Origin: RUG14130 sp045598325
GTDB taxonomy: Bacteria; Bacillota; Clostridia; Christensenellales; Aristaeellaceae
Reading direction: 5' to 3'
Assembly: GCA_045598325.1 (NCBI GenBank)
Contig: JAZLLT010000105.1
Location: 1-64,000 of the forward strand
Length of the DNA stretch: 64,000 nucleotides
Shown: positions 6,697 to 15,098 of the stretch, piece after piece
Position numbering within the stretch: position 1 is the first letter of the stretch
How the letters are laid out: each line of letters starts with the position of its first letter
Position numbers and translations under genes: made by a program
The notes under the pieces: generated by a model
Seen by the model: the letters and a program-made list of their open reading frames with translations, nothing else
Database searches by the model: none
Told to the model about the DNA's origin: nothing

Positions 6697-9630
6697 TCAG
6701 ATGATTTCGAATTCCTTGAAGGAAGGCGCGTCGTTGCCCCGGTAGGTAAAGTACAGGGCGTGCACGCCGTCTTCGATGGTCACGGGGATGATGAAGTCCT
6801 TCCAGCGGTTATCCGTATGGATGGTGTTACTTCCGACAGGCTCCCCGAAGGGCTCCGTGCGCACTTCGACAGTGCCGTGGGCGTAGCCCCGCAGGGTCAC
6901 GCGGACAGCGGAAACGCCCTTCATATCAAAGTACTTGAAGCCGGCGGTGGAACCGGACTTGAAGTTGGCAAGGAAGTTTTCCTTCGCGCCGTGGTCTCCC
7001 CCGTCCTGCTTCAGATACGGATGGTGCTTGCCCGTGAACATGGGGCGTCCCGTGAGATCGTCTTCATCGAAGAGATTGCAGACGATCCAGGTGGGATAGG
7101 TGCCCTTGCCCTTGAGCGGGCCGCCGTTCAGACCGCAGGAGGTCATTTCTGCTTGTTTGATCGAGCCGTTTTCGATGGTCAGTTTCTCCGCGCAGCCCTG
7201 GCGGGAATACCAGGTGCCGTTGGTGTGGCGGTGATAGAAGATATACCACTGACCGCCGATTTCCACCATGCTGCCGTGATTGTTGGCGCCGTAGCCCACC
7301 GAGCGGTCCGCAGGTTTGCCGTTATCAATACCGAAATCGCAGTTGGAGACCAGCGTTCCGCCGTAGGTGAAGCCCTTCATGGGATCGTCGCTGACCGCCC
7401 AGCACAGTTCGTGCATGCCGACAGAGGAATAAATGAAGATGTATTTGCCGTCCAGTTTGCGGATGGACGCCGCCTCGAAGTACTCGTGTCCTTCAAAGGA
7501 ACTTCCCGCCCCGTACTCACAGCCGGGCACCACGAACACGGGCTCCGTCTCCATAGTGAGCATGTCGCTTCCCAGCACCACGCCCATGGCGCCGTGGCGG
7601 CTCTTGTCACCGCGGGGGCAGAAACCGGTGTAGAGGTAGGTCCTGCCGTTTTCCATGAGCACGCCCGGATCGAACTGGGGTTCGTCCCCCCGGCGCTCGC
7701 CGAGAATGCCGCCCTGCTTGTCGTGGACATAGCCGTAGAACTCATACTTGCCCGCCGGCGTATCGCACACGGCGACACTCACGCGGCCCTTGTTGGAAAG
7801 CACATAGTAAAGGTAATATCTTCCGTCGGGACCCTGCGCCACATCGGGCGCGTAGAGGCAGCCGTCCGGTTCCTTGTTGAGCGGATCCGCGTCCCGCTTG
7901 AAGATGACACCTTCATACCGCCAGTCACCCAGATCATCAACGGGCGCCGACCAGCAGACATAGTCGCCCAGGCAGAACACATCGCCGTCATACAGGTCGT
8001 GGGAGCCGTACACATAGACACGGTCGCCGAACACATAGGGCTCGCCGTCGGGCACATACTCGCGGGGCGGCAGATAGGGGTTGAACGCCTGCTGCTTTTC
8101 GCCGCGCAGAAGGATCTTCTTGGTGATATGCGTGCGCAGAAAGCCGTTCATACCGTCTTTTTCCAGCACGGTCGGCACAGCGCCGCGGGTCTCGAACAGC
8201 ATCGCGGAGGGCGTTTCATCGGAATATTCCGCCCAGTAGGGATTGCTCCCGCCGTTCATGTCGGTGCCGTTGGGATCGCCGTACTTGATGAAGTTGGCGA
8301 AATAATCGCTCATCTGACGCGCCAGTTCGAAGTGCGCACCCGTGAAGGGACGCCAGCAGCGCATGAGATTTTCAAAGAAGAACCACAAATCGGAGGAATG
8401 GAACACACCGGGCTTGTCCCAGCCGGGCATGTCGGGTCCGAAGCGGTAGTACCAGGAACCGGAGCGGGAGCCATGGGCTTTGCGGCTTCCGAACACGCCC
8501 GTGCAGGTCAGTTCGATGCCATTGACAGACGCGAAGCCGTTTTCGTCTTTCTTATGGGCTTCGGGGAAGGAGAGGAAGGTGTCTGCATTCCCGCCGAAAA
8601 TCTCTTTCGCGGCGGCGGCCAGTTCTTCCTCGTTTTTCACCCACACCTTTGCGGGGAATTCGTCCGAGGTGCTGCCCGCCATGACGGGCACATCGAGGGC
8701 GCGGTTTTCCGCCAGCATGGCGATGGGGTCTTCTTTCGCGAAGTATCCGTCCGCCACGGTGAACATGCGGGGATGGGTGCTCACATACTCGTCATACTTG
8801 GCAAGCACGGTTTTGGCGTCGATTTTGCGCGCTTCTTCGAGCGTTTCGACGCCGAGCACCTTGAAATATTCTTTTCCTGTCTTCTCCGCCTCGGAAAGGG
8901 GCTGGGGCGTACCGAATGCCCTGCCCTTCTCATAGGGCGAGCGGATCATGGCGCTCATGATGATGGCGCCTTTGATGTAGGGACGGTTCGCGGGACAGGC
9001 AAGTTGGGAAAGCACGCTGCCACCGCCCGCGCTCTGTCCGCCGATGGTGATTTTTTCGGGATCGCCGCCGAAAGCGGAAATGTTTTCATACACCCATTTG
9101 AGGCCCGCCTGCTGGTCGAGCAGACCGAAATTGGAGGCGGCCCCGGGCGCTTCTTTGGTGATATCCGGATGGGCGAGGAAGCCGAACACATTCAGGCGGT
9201 AGTTGACCGACACCACGATGATGCCGCGGCGTGCAAGGCGCTCGCCGTCAAATTCCATTTCATTGGGATAGCCCCACTGGAAACCGCCGCCGAAATACCA
9301 TACGAGGACGGGCAGTTGCTCGTCCGCTTTTTTGGCGGGCGTCCAGATATTGAGGTACAGGCAGTCTTCGCCCATGGGGATCTCGGGGTCCACATGCCAC
9401 TCGCGGTCATAAAGTCCCGTGCCCAAACCGGGCGTGTTCTGCACGGAGATGGGTGCGAAACGGGATGCATCGAGGACACCCTCCCACGCCTTTACGGGCT
9501 GAGGCGCGCGCCAGCGGTTTTCACCTACGGGCGGCGCTGCGAAGGGAATGCCTTTATAGGAAGTCACGCGGGGATCCCCGCAGGCAACGCCTTTCACGGC
9601 GCCGTATTTCGTGATCGTTTCTCTCAGCAT
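6697..9630 (-). CDS. fusion of type B carboxylesterase and GH43 glycosidase
   Basis: A 977-aa two-enzyme protein. Residues about 1-510 form a type B carboxylesterase: EDCLYLNIWTPA, the oxyanion-hole segment WYFGGGFQWGYP, nucleophile elbow GGQSAGG near residue 200, acid region GSTSDEFP, and catalytic His in GVFHSSDLWFFF. Residues about 520-900 form a five-bladed GH43-type domain: DGEPYVFGDRVYVYGSHD (general base Asp), LYAPDVAQGPDG, and EYFEAASIRK (acid Glu). The last ~90 residues resemble a CBM6-type beta-sandwich. It probably removes acyl esters and then arabinose or xylose from the same imported oligosaccharide. No signal peptide. GGAGG precedes ATG 9630. First gene of a three-gene operon with ygjV-like and GH88 genes. 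Confidence 0.85.
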   Translation of the reverse strand: MLRETITKYGAVKGVACGDPRVTSYKGIPFAAPPVGENRWRAPQPVKAWEGVLDASRFAPISVQNTPGLGTGLYDREWHVDPEIPMGEDCLYLNIWTPAKKADEQLPVLVWYFGGGFQWGYPNEMEFDGERLARRGIIVVSVNYRLNVFGFLAHPDITKEAPGAASNFGLLDQQAGLKWVYENISAFGGDPEKITIGGQSAGGGSVLSQLACPANRPYIKGAIIMSAMIRSPYEKGRAFGTPQPLSEAEKTGKEYFKVLGVETLEEARKIDAKTVLAKYDEYVSTHPRMFTVADGYFAKEDPIAMLAENRALDVPVMAGSTSDEFPAKVWVKNEEELAAAAKEIFGGNADTFLSFPEAHKKDENGFASVNGIELTCTGVFGSRKAHGSRSGSWYYRFGPDMPGWDKPGVFHSSDLWFFFENLMRCWRPFTGAHFELARQMSDYFANFIKYGDPNGTDMNGGSNPYWAEYSDETPSAMLFETRGAVPTVLEKDGMNGFLRTHITKKILLRGEKQQAFNPYLPPREYVPDGEPYVFGDRVYVYGSHDLYDGDVFCLGDYVCWSAPVDDLGDWRYEGVIFKRDADPLNKEPDGCLYAPDVAQGPDGRYYLYYVLSNKGRVSVAVCDTPAGKYEFYGYVHDKQGGILGERRGDEPQFDPGVLMENGRTYLYTGFCPRGDKSRHGAMGVVLGSDMLTMETEPVFVVPGCEYGAGSSFEGHEYFEAASIRKLDGKYIFIYSSVGMHELCWAVSDDPMKGFTYGGTLVSNCDFGIDNGKPADRSVGYGANNHGSMVEIGGQWYIFYHRHTNGTWYSRQGCAEKLTIENGSIKQAEMTSCGLNGGPLKGKGTYPTWIVCNLFDEDDLTGRPMFTGKHHPYLKQDGGDHGAKENFLANFKSGSTAGFKYFDMKGVSAVRVTLRGYAHGTVEVRTEPFGEPVGSNTIHTDNRWKDFIIPVTIEDGVHALYFTYRGNDAPSFKEFEII

Positions 9631-9660
9631 AAGTACCTCCGCAAAATCTGTTTATTATAA

Positions 9661-9689
9661 AGTATAAACCTTTTCAAAACAAAAATCAA
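9661..9689 (-). promoter_or_regulatory. promoter of the esterase-GH43 operon
   Basis: Minus strand TTGATT, 17 bp, TATACT. A second TATAAT overlaps just downstream. Confidence 0.55.
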
Positions 9690-9703
9690 CGCAAACCCAA
9701 GCA

Positions 9704-9746
9704 AAAACAGGGGCAAATTTGTCCTTGCGGACTTTTGCCCCTGTTT
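9704..9746 (-). terminator. terminator of the TIGR04076 gene
   Basis: Long hairpin with outer arms AAACAGGGGCAAA and TTTGCCCCTGTTT enclosing a small GTCC-TTGC-GGAC stem. On the minus strand it is followed by a T-rich stretch. Confidence 0.8.
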
Positions 9747-9773
9747 CTCGCCGGTCCGGTTTCCGCCGGTTTA

Positions 9774-10025
9774 TTATTCTTCGATCAGTTCCCCGTACAG
9801 TGTGACGCGCGCCTCATCCGGGCACTTCACGGAAAAACACCTCGAGCGTTCGCTTCCCTTGTCCAGTTCCGCCCCGTTCAATAGGGCAAACGCATAGGGG
9901 TACGCGATATTCCACAGTTCCATGCACACGGGCGGGCAGAGGTCTTCCACAAGAAATTCCTGCCCTTCTCGCATACAGCCGCAGCGGCAGGAACTTCGGG
10001 TCACGGTCAGTTTCACTTTCGGCAT
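9774..10025 (-). CDS. TIGR04076 family protein
   Basis: An 83-aa cysteine-containing protein of the uncharacterised TIGR04076 family. Visible are CRCGCMREGQEF near residues 13-24, then DLCPPVCMELWNIAYPYAFALLNGA and a C-terminal CPDEARVTLYGEL, the family's conserved Cys/Pro pattern (C..G..F, P.G.C, CPD). The paired cysteines suggest metal or Fe-S binding but no function is established. The start MPKVKL is chosen because AAAGGAG lies 9 bp upstream. It is monocistronic with its own strong promoter and terminator, between two carbohydrate operons. Confidence 0.8.
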   Translation of the reverse strand: MPKVKLTVTRSSCRCGCMREGQEFLVEDLCPPVCMELWNIAYPYAFALLNGAELDKGSERSRCFSVKCPDEARVTLYGELIEE

Positions 10026-10060
10026 GTTCCGCTCCTTTGGTTTTGAAAATATCACGCGTC

Positions 10061-10089
10061 ATTATACAGACGGCCGCGCTGTTTGTCAA
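10061..10089 (-). promoter_or_regulatory. promoter of the TIGR04076 gene
   Basis: Minus strand TTGACA, 17 bp, TATAAT: full consensus. It starts directly after the MFS-operon terminator. Confidence 0.85.
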
Positions 10090-10115
10090 GAAAAGCGGCG
10101 GGATATCCCCGCCGC
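10090..10115 (-). terminator. terminator of the membrane protein-GH38-MFS operon
   Basis: GC-rich palindrome GCGGCGGG-ATAT-CCCGCCGC followed on the minus strand by TTTTCTT. Confidence 0.8.
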
Positions 10116-10120
10116 CGCAT

Positions 10121-11326
10121 TCAGGTTTCTTCGGGCAGTTTCGTTTTGACCAGCACATTGGACACAGCCAGCGCCGCCAGCAGGACCACCGACACGAGGA
10201 TGGCCGCCATGCCGCCGCCGAATCCGAAGCGGTCCGCCAGCGCGCCCACGATGGTGGGCATGAGGATGCCGCCCAGGAAGCCGATGCTGACCAACGCGCT
10301 GGTACCCATGGCATAGGCGTTGGTGAAAGGCGCGGCACAGGAGTAGATCATCGGGCAGATGCCCGCCATGCAGAGTCCGAGGCCCGCCACCGCCACAGTG
10401 ACAGTGAAGACGGAAGTGGACAGAAGCATGAGCGTAAAGAACGCCGCGACGCCGAAGGCGGAGAACATGATGAGTTTCTTTTGGGACACCTTCGCGCTCA
10501 GCATCGCGCAGCCGAGACGCCCGATGAGCATGATCGCCCAGAGCAGGGTCGCCATGGTCTGGCTGTAAGCCTTGATGGCGGCATCGTCCCCGAAGGAGGC
10601 GACCAGTTCTTCCTTGTTCTGGATGTAGGTGACCAGCCAGCCGTTGATGGAATACTCGGCGCACAGGTACATGAACATCATGAAAGACAGGATGAGGAAG
10701 GAGGGGTTTTTGAGAAATGCCATGGAGTGGCTGCCCGCCTTTTTGCCGGGCTCGGCGCCGCTCATGTCCGCGCGGGACAGGAGGAGGATGCAGATGCCGA
10801 TGACGAGAATGGAGAAGCACACGCCCGTGCGCCAGGAGATGAGCCTGCTCAGAGCGAGGAATACCATGGGCGTCAGGATGGCGCCGATGGCGAAAGACGA
10901 GTGCAGCAGGTTGCTCGCTGCGGGAGAGCCGCCCGAGAGACGGTTGACCGTGGCGTTGTCGAAGTTGGTGATGCTCCCCCGCCCCATGCCGATGAACACG
11001 AAGGCGATGAAGAGGAACACGGGATTGCCCAGCAGAATCGCCATGAGGAAGCCGAGGAAGCCCAGAGCGTCCATGAAGACCACGGACCTTTTCGTTCCGA
11101 ACACCATGACCGCGATGCCGTACAAAAGACCCGCCGCCCAGTTACCGATGGAGTGGGCGGAGATGAGGATGCCGGAGAAGGTGTCGGTCAGGCCGTAAGC
11201 CGCCTTCATGTCCGGCATGGCGGAACCGATCATGAGCGACAGCGTGCCGTTGCAGAAAAAGGCATAGAAGCAGGTAAACAGCAGCGTTTTCTGCTTGCGG
11301 TCGAGTTTTTTGATGAAAGAGAACAT
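10121..11326 (-). CDS. MFS transporter, sugar-type
   Basis: A 401-aa protein with about twelve hydrophobic helices in two halves. Helix 1 begins TLLFTCFYAFFCNGTLSLMIG. The loop between helices 2 and 3 (LYGIAVMVFGTKRSVVFMD) resembles the MFS G-x-x-x-D-x-x-G-R-R/K motif, and GRLGCAMLSAKVSQKK is the second-half copy. It resembles the FucP/GlcP-like or fungal-type sugar/H+ symporters, but substrate cannot be read from the sequence. It is the last gene of an operon behind GH38 alpha-mannosidase (11 bp gap) and a membrane protein, so import of a mannoside or its product, or export, are the simplest roles. Confidence 0.85.
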   Translation of the reverse strand: MFSFIKKLDRKQKTLLFTCFYAFFCNGTLSLMIGSAMPDMKAAYGLTDTFSGILISAHSIGNWAAGLLYGIAVMVFGTKRSVVFMDALGFLGFLMAILLGNPVFLFIAFVFIGMGRGSITNFDNATVNRLSGGSPAASNLLHSSFAIGAILTPMVFLALSRLISWRTGVCFSILVIGICILLLSRADMSGAEPGKKAGSHSMAFLKNPSFLILSFMMFMYLCAEYSINGWLVTYIQNKEELVASFGDDAAIKAYSQTMATLLWAIMLIGRLGCAMLSAKVSQKKLIMFSAFGVAAFFTLMLLSTSVFTVTVAVAGLGLCMAGICPMIYSCAAPFTNAYAMGTSALVSIGFLGGILMPTIVGALADRFGFGGGMAAILVSVVLLAALAVSNVLVKTKLPEET

Positions 11327-11337
11327 TGATTGCCTCC

Positions 11338-14300
11338 CTATCTGATACGCAGCGTCAGGATTTCGTAGGGTTTGAAGGTGAGCGCGATCTCATTTCCGCT
11401 CAGTTCCGCGGGGGATTCATCGTCCTCCATGAGACTCGTGAAGACCGCGCTTGCGGGCGTGAAGCCCAGTTTCAGCGTGGTTTTCGTGCGTTTTCCGAAG
11501 CACTCGTACAGGCGCAGGATGGTGCCTTCCCCGCGGAGCGCACCCTTCACCGTTTCCAGAATGATGTTGTCATCCGATACGGAAGCATAAGGTGCGGGCG
11601 CGGATAAGGTGCCTTCCCCGTTCAGTGCAATGGCTTCAAGGGGAATGTTGAACTCGTACGCGCGGGCGGGGACATTCGCTTCCTTCCAGTCGCCGCCGTG
11701 AGGCAGGAGGCTGTAGGAGAAAACATGCCGTCCGATGTCCGCCATGGGATCGGGATCGGTGGAGGATTTGAGGAGCGTGAGCGCCATGCCGTCCTCGTCC
11801 ACGGAATAGCCGTACTTGCAGTCATTCATAACGGACGCGCCGTAGGCGGCTTCGCTCACATCCGCCCACTTGTGGGCGCAGACCTCGAAGCGGGCGGTGT
11901 CCCACGAGGTATTTTTGTGGGTGGCACGGGTGACATTGCCGTACTGGATGTCGAACTGCGCGGCGTTGCAGAAGATGTCCATAGGGAAATGGGCCTTCAG
12001 AAGTCCGTGAGGCTCCTGCCAGTCGATGTCCGCGTCAAAATCGATGCGCTTGAGATCACGATAGAAGGTGTACTTTTCGGTCACCGTGCTCTTGCTGATT
12101 TTTCGCGTGATCACGACCGATGCCGCCACGGGACCCGCATGCTCAAAACGGACCTTGCTCGCTTCATCGACATCCCACTTCCGCTCGTCATAGTAGATGT
12201 TGATGTCCCACGCGTCGCGGAAATGAGGGCGGTTTTCGTAGTAAACGATGGCGTTGAGCGCCTTTCCGTGCTTCACCAGTTCGCGGTTTTCGCTCTTGTC
12301 AATAAGGCTCGTGATGCGGAAGGAATCGTCGAAAGTGCCCTTGAAAAACGGGGTCTCAAAGCCGCTTCCGGTGAGGACGAGCCCGCTTTCCTCCGATTCT
12401 CCGAAGACAAAGCGAAGGGGCGTGACGCTCATGGGCGGCAGGTTTTTCAGGTAGGAGACATAGGTCCCGTCCGCCGTTTTCTGCGCGGGGAAACGCTCTC
12501 CCGCCCCGTTTTCGAGGGCGCAGATGCCGTCCGGCGCGGAAAAGCGCAGGATGTCGCTGCGGGTTTCGGAAAGCGTATTGCTGACGGCGATATCACCCGC
12601 AAGGTCCGCGGCGACGGCGTCGACCGCCTGCTTTTTGAGTTTGCCGACCCGTGCAAACAGGTCCGCGTACATTTCGTCGGAATCGGTGTAAACCTTGTGG
12701 ATGCCGCTGCCGGGCAGGATGTCGTGGAACTGGAGGGTGAGCATGGTGCGCCAGATATTGCGCAGTTCCTCCTGCGGATAAGGAAGACGCGACCGCACGA
12801 GCCAGTATTCCGCGTCCCGCAGGGCGATCTCCAGTTTGCGGTTGTTTTTCTTGTTCTTCCCCTGCGCGGTGTAGGTGCCGCGGTGGTATTCGAGGTACAG
12901 CTCGCCGCTCCACTTGGGAAGCCTCCTGCTGCCCGATACGCGTTTTTCGAGATTTTCGAAAAAATCCAGAGCCGTGGTATGCCTGACCGCGGGGCAGCCC
13001 GCCACGGGACCCGTCATGCGGCGGGCATTTTCCAGCATTGCCTCGGTGGTCCCTCCGCCGCCGTCGCCGTAGCCGCAGCACATGAGGTAGTGATTGTCAA
13101 CACCCTTCTGCTGAAAGCGCGCCCAACCGCCCTTCACCATGTCCGGCGAAAGGCAGGCATTGTAGGTGGTATAGTAGGAGGATTCCTCTCCGTTCCCTTC
13201 GGCGCTGTATTTGCGAGCGGGAGTAAAGTGGGAAAGGACCTCCGTGCCGTCGATGCCCTTCCACAGGAAGGTATCGCAGGGCGTTTCGTTATATTCGCTC
13301 CAGGACAGTTTGCTGGTCATGAAATAGTCGATGCCGCTCTTTTTCATGATCTGCGGGAGCGCCGCGCTGTAGCCGAACACATCGGGCAGCCACAGGATGC
13401 GGCTGCGCCTGCCGAACTCGGTTTCGAAAAATTCATTGCCGTACAGGAACTGGCGCACGAGGGCTTCCCCGCCACTGAGGTTACAGTCGGCTTCCACCCA
13501 CATGCCGCCTTCGGGCTCCCATTGTCCCCTTTCTGCCGCTTCCCTGACGCGCGCGAAAAGGGCGGGCTCGTCTTCCTTGACGAACTCGTACAGTTGGGGC
13601 TGGCTCGCCATGAAGCGGAATTCGGGATAGCGGTGCAAAAGGTTCAGCATCGTGGAGAAAGTGCGCACCGCCTTGTGACGGGTCTGATGAAGATCCCAGC
13701 GGTATGCCACATCGAGATGGCTGTGCCCCACGCACTCCGCAATCGCCTCCGGCGTTTCCGATGCGGTTTTGTCATAATAGTTGTCTTTGAGGAACGCCCG
13801 CGCCGCCGCGACGGAGGCATGGAACGCTTCGGAATGGGGTTCGCGCAGGTCGAGGAGATTGAGGGCGTCCGACAACACCTGAAGAGTGGTCTCCCGCTCC
13901 CGCTCACCCGCGCTTTCCAGCAGGCACGCGCTGTGCGGCACATCGATATCGTAGTACAGTTGCCTCACATCGTCGCAGGTATCCGCAAGAAACAGCGCCA
14001 TGCGGGGCAGATTGAGGCCCGCGCCCGTGCGCCCGGTCTTGTGGTATGCCTGCAGGAAAATGTCGAACTTCTCCCCCTCTGCGGCGGTCTTCTGAAGCAC
14101 CAGTTGTTTGTGCTCGTTGTCGAACGCCTGCGTGATGGCTCCGTTCACCCACACGACGATCTGCCCGCTCGCCTCGCGGGGATCGTTCGCGGAAGTGTCC
14201 TCGATGAGGCGCACCTCACCCTTGAAATCACCGGGCACGGTGACGGAAAAACGGAAATCTCGCCAGTTGTCACCGGGTTCCTCCGCCCAGCGGCTGCCGT

Positions 14301-14442
14301 TTTCAAAGGGAACGAAAACATCGCTCCCCTCGGGCGCGGTTTCGATGCCCGCGACGGGCACCTTCCTGCGGACGATCAGGGAACGCAGATCGCTTTTCAT
14401 TCTGCGGATGCGGGCATCCAGTTGATGCATGATCATACCCAT
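11338..14442 (-). CDS. GH38 alpha-mannosidase
   Basis: A 1034-aa retaining alpha-mannosidase. The zinc-binding AECVGHSHLDVAYRWDLHQ motif is near residue 255, and the nucleophile segment LWLPDVFGYSAALPQIMKKSG follows near residue 350. The three-helix middle domain and the beta-sandwich C-terminal region give the usual family length (about 1000-1050 aa). No signal peptide, so it acts in the cytoplasm on imported mannosyl oligosaccharides or N-glycan fragments. The first ATG (14442) and a second in-frame ATG four codons later are both possible starts; the ribosome site is weak and overlaps the end of the upstream membrane-protein gene, suggesting translational coupling. Confidence 0.9.
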   Translation of the reverse strand: MGMIMHQLDARIRRMKSDLRSLIVRRKVPVAGIETAPEGSDVFVPFENGSRWAEEPGDNWRDFRFSVTVPGDFKGEVRLIEDTSANDPREASGQIVVWVNGAITQAFDNEHKQLVLQKTAAEGEKFDIFLQAYHKTGRTGAGLNLPRMALFLADTCDDVRQLYYDIDVPHSACLLESAGERERETTLQVLSDALNLLDLREPHSEAFHASVAAARAFLKDNYYDKTASETPEAIAECVGHSHLDVAYRWDLHQTRHKAVRTFSTMLNLLHRYPEFRFMASQPQLYEFVKEDEPALFARVREAAERGQWEPEGGMWVEADCNLSGGEALVRQFLYGNEFFETEFGRRSRILWLPDVFGYSAALPQIMKKSGIDYFMTSKLSWSEYNETPCDTFLWKGIDGTEVLSHFTPARKYSAEGNGEESSYYTTYNACLSPDMVKGGWARFQQKGVDNHYLMCCGYGDGGGGTTEAMLENARRMTGPVAGCPAVRHTTALDFFENLEKRVSGSRRLPKWSGELYLEYHRGTYTAQGKNKKNNRKLEIALRDAEYWLVRSRLPYPQEELRNIWRTMLTLQFHDILPGSGIHKVYTDSDEMYADLFARVGKLKKQAVDAVAADLAGDIAVSNTLSETRSDILRFSAPDGICALENGAGERFPAQKTADGTYVSYLKNLPPMSVTPLRFVFGESEESGLVLTGSGFETPFFKGTFDDSFRITSLIDKSENRELVKHGKALNAIVYYENRPHFRDAWDINIYYDERKWDVDEASKVRFEHAGPVAASVVITRKISKSTVTEKYTFYRDLKRIDFDADIDWQEPHGLLKAHFPMDIFCNAAQFDIQYGNVTRATHKNTSWDTARFEVCAHKWADVSEAAYGASVMNDCKYGYSVDEDGMALTLLKSSTDPDPMADIGRHVFSYSLLPHGGDWKEANVPARAYEFNIPLEAIALNGEGTLSAPAPYASVSDDNIILETVKGALRGEGTILRLYECFGKRTKTTLKLGFTPASAVFTSLMEDDESPAELSGNEIALTFKPYEILTLRIR

Positions 14443-14446
14443 TCGC

Positions 14447-14986
14447 TCAAATCAGCGTCATGACGGTCTGATACAGACAAACGAGCGCCGCGGCGGTGAG
14501 CCCGCCCAGCACGGGATAGGAAACGAAGCGGAGAGGCTGAGAAAGGATGAGGCACATTTTCTCGATCGCCTCCTCCGTGCCGCGCTTGAACGCCTTGCGG
14601 CCGGCCCAGATCTTCTGCGCGGTGCGGCGGGGCTGCCAGATGACATAGAACACGATGACGCTCGCAATCACGCCGAACAGCACCGGCCACAGGCTGTGAA
14701 ATGCCATATAGAGCACCAGCAGCAGCGCCACCTCGAAAAAGAGGTACGGCATGAGCGACTTGGGCGCGGCGGCGTGGCGGGAGGCGTAGCCGATGGCGGA
14801 CATCGCCTTCGCGTCGTCGTCCTCCACATACCGGCGGTACATGCCGTAGAGGGTCTTGCTGTCCTGTTCACTGATGTTGACTTTGACCTTCTGCCCTTTT
14901 CCGGCGGGCTTCCCGATGCAGTTTCTGATGGCGATCTCCATCGCTTTGGTCAGTTTTTCCCTGACCGCGGTCTTGATATCTTTCAT
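14447..14986 (-). CDS. hypothetical membrane protein
   Basis: A 179-aa protein not matched to a named family. Residues 1-75 are charged and soluble (MKDIKTAVREKLTKAMEIA, VNISEQDSKTLYGMYRRYVEDDD). Then come two adjacent hydrophobic helices around residues 83-117 (YLFFEVALLLVLYM and PVLFGVIASVIVFYVIW), a basic loop (RRTAQKIWAGRKAFKR) and a last helix at the C-terminus (LGGLTAAALVCLYQTVMTL). The start is taken at MKDIK, 13 bp after the promoter transcript start region, because upstream in-frame codons lie before the promoter. First gene of the operon with GH38 and MFS transporter; it could be an accessory membrane factor for the transporter (inference). Confidence 0.65.
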   Translation of the reverse strand: MKDIKTAVREKLTKAMEIAIRNCIGKPAGKGQKVKVNISEQDSKTLYGMYRRYVEDDDAKAMSAIGYASRHAAAPKSLMPYLFFEVALLLVLYMAFHSLWPVLFGVIASVIVFYVIWQPRRTAQKIWAGRKAFKRGTEEAIEKMCLILSQPLRFVSYPVLGGLTAAALVCLYQTVMTLI

Positions 14987-15014
14987 ATGGCACCCCGTAA
15001 AACAGTATGCGATT

Positions 15015-15043
15015 ATTCTACCATCAATCGCCGTGAAATGCAA
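15015..15043 (-). promoter_or_regulatory. promoter of the membrane protein-GH38-MFS operon
   Basis: Minus strand TTGCAT, 17 bp, TAGAAT, about 30 bp before the start codon at 14986. Confidence 0.6.
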
Positions 15044-15054
15044 TGGATAAACAG

Positions 15055-15083
15055 AAAAACCCCGTGTCCTTCCGGACACGGGG
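15055..15083 (-). terminator. terminator of the first sugar ABC operon
   Basis: CCCCGTGTCC-TTCC-GGACACGGGG; on the minus strand it is followed by TTTTTCTG. Confidence 0.9.
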
Positions 15084-15098
15084 CCGTAATTCAATGAA

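Noticed and set aside
6154..9660. Very long open frame on the plus strand (over 1100 codons)
   Set aside because: Antisense shadow of the esterase-GH43 gene: low-complexity His/Gly/Val-rich product with no motif, caused by high third-position G+C on the real strand.
11698..14463. Long plus-strand open frame opposite GH38
   Set aside because: Shadow of the alpha-mannosidase gene; no ribosome site, no recognisable domain.
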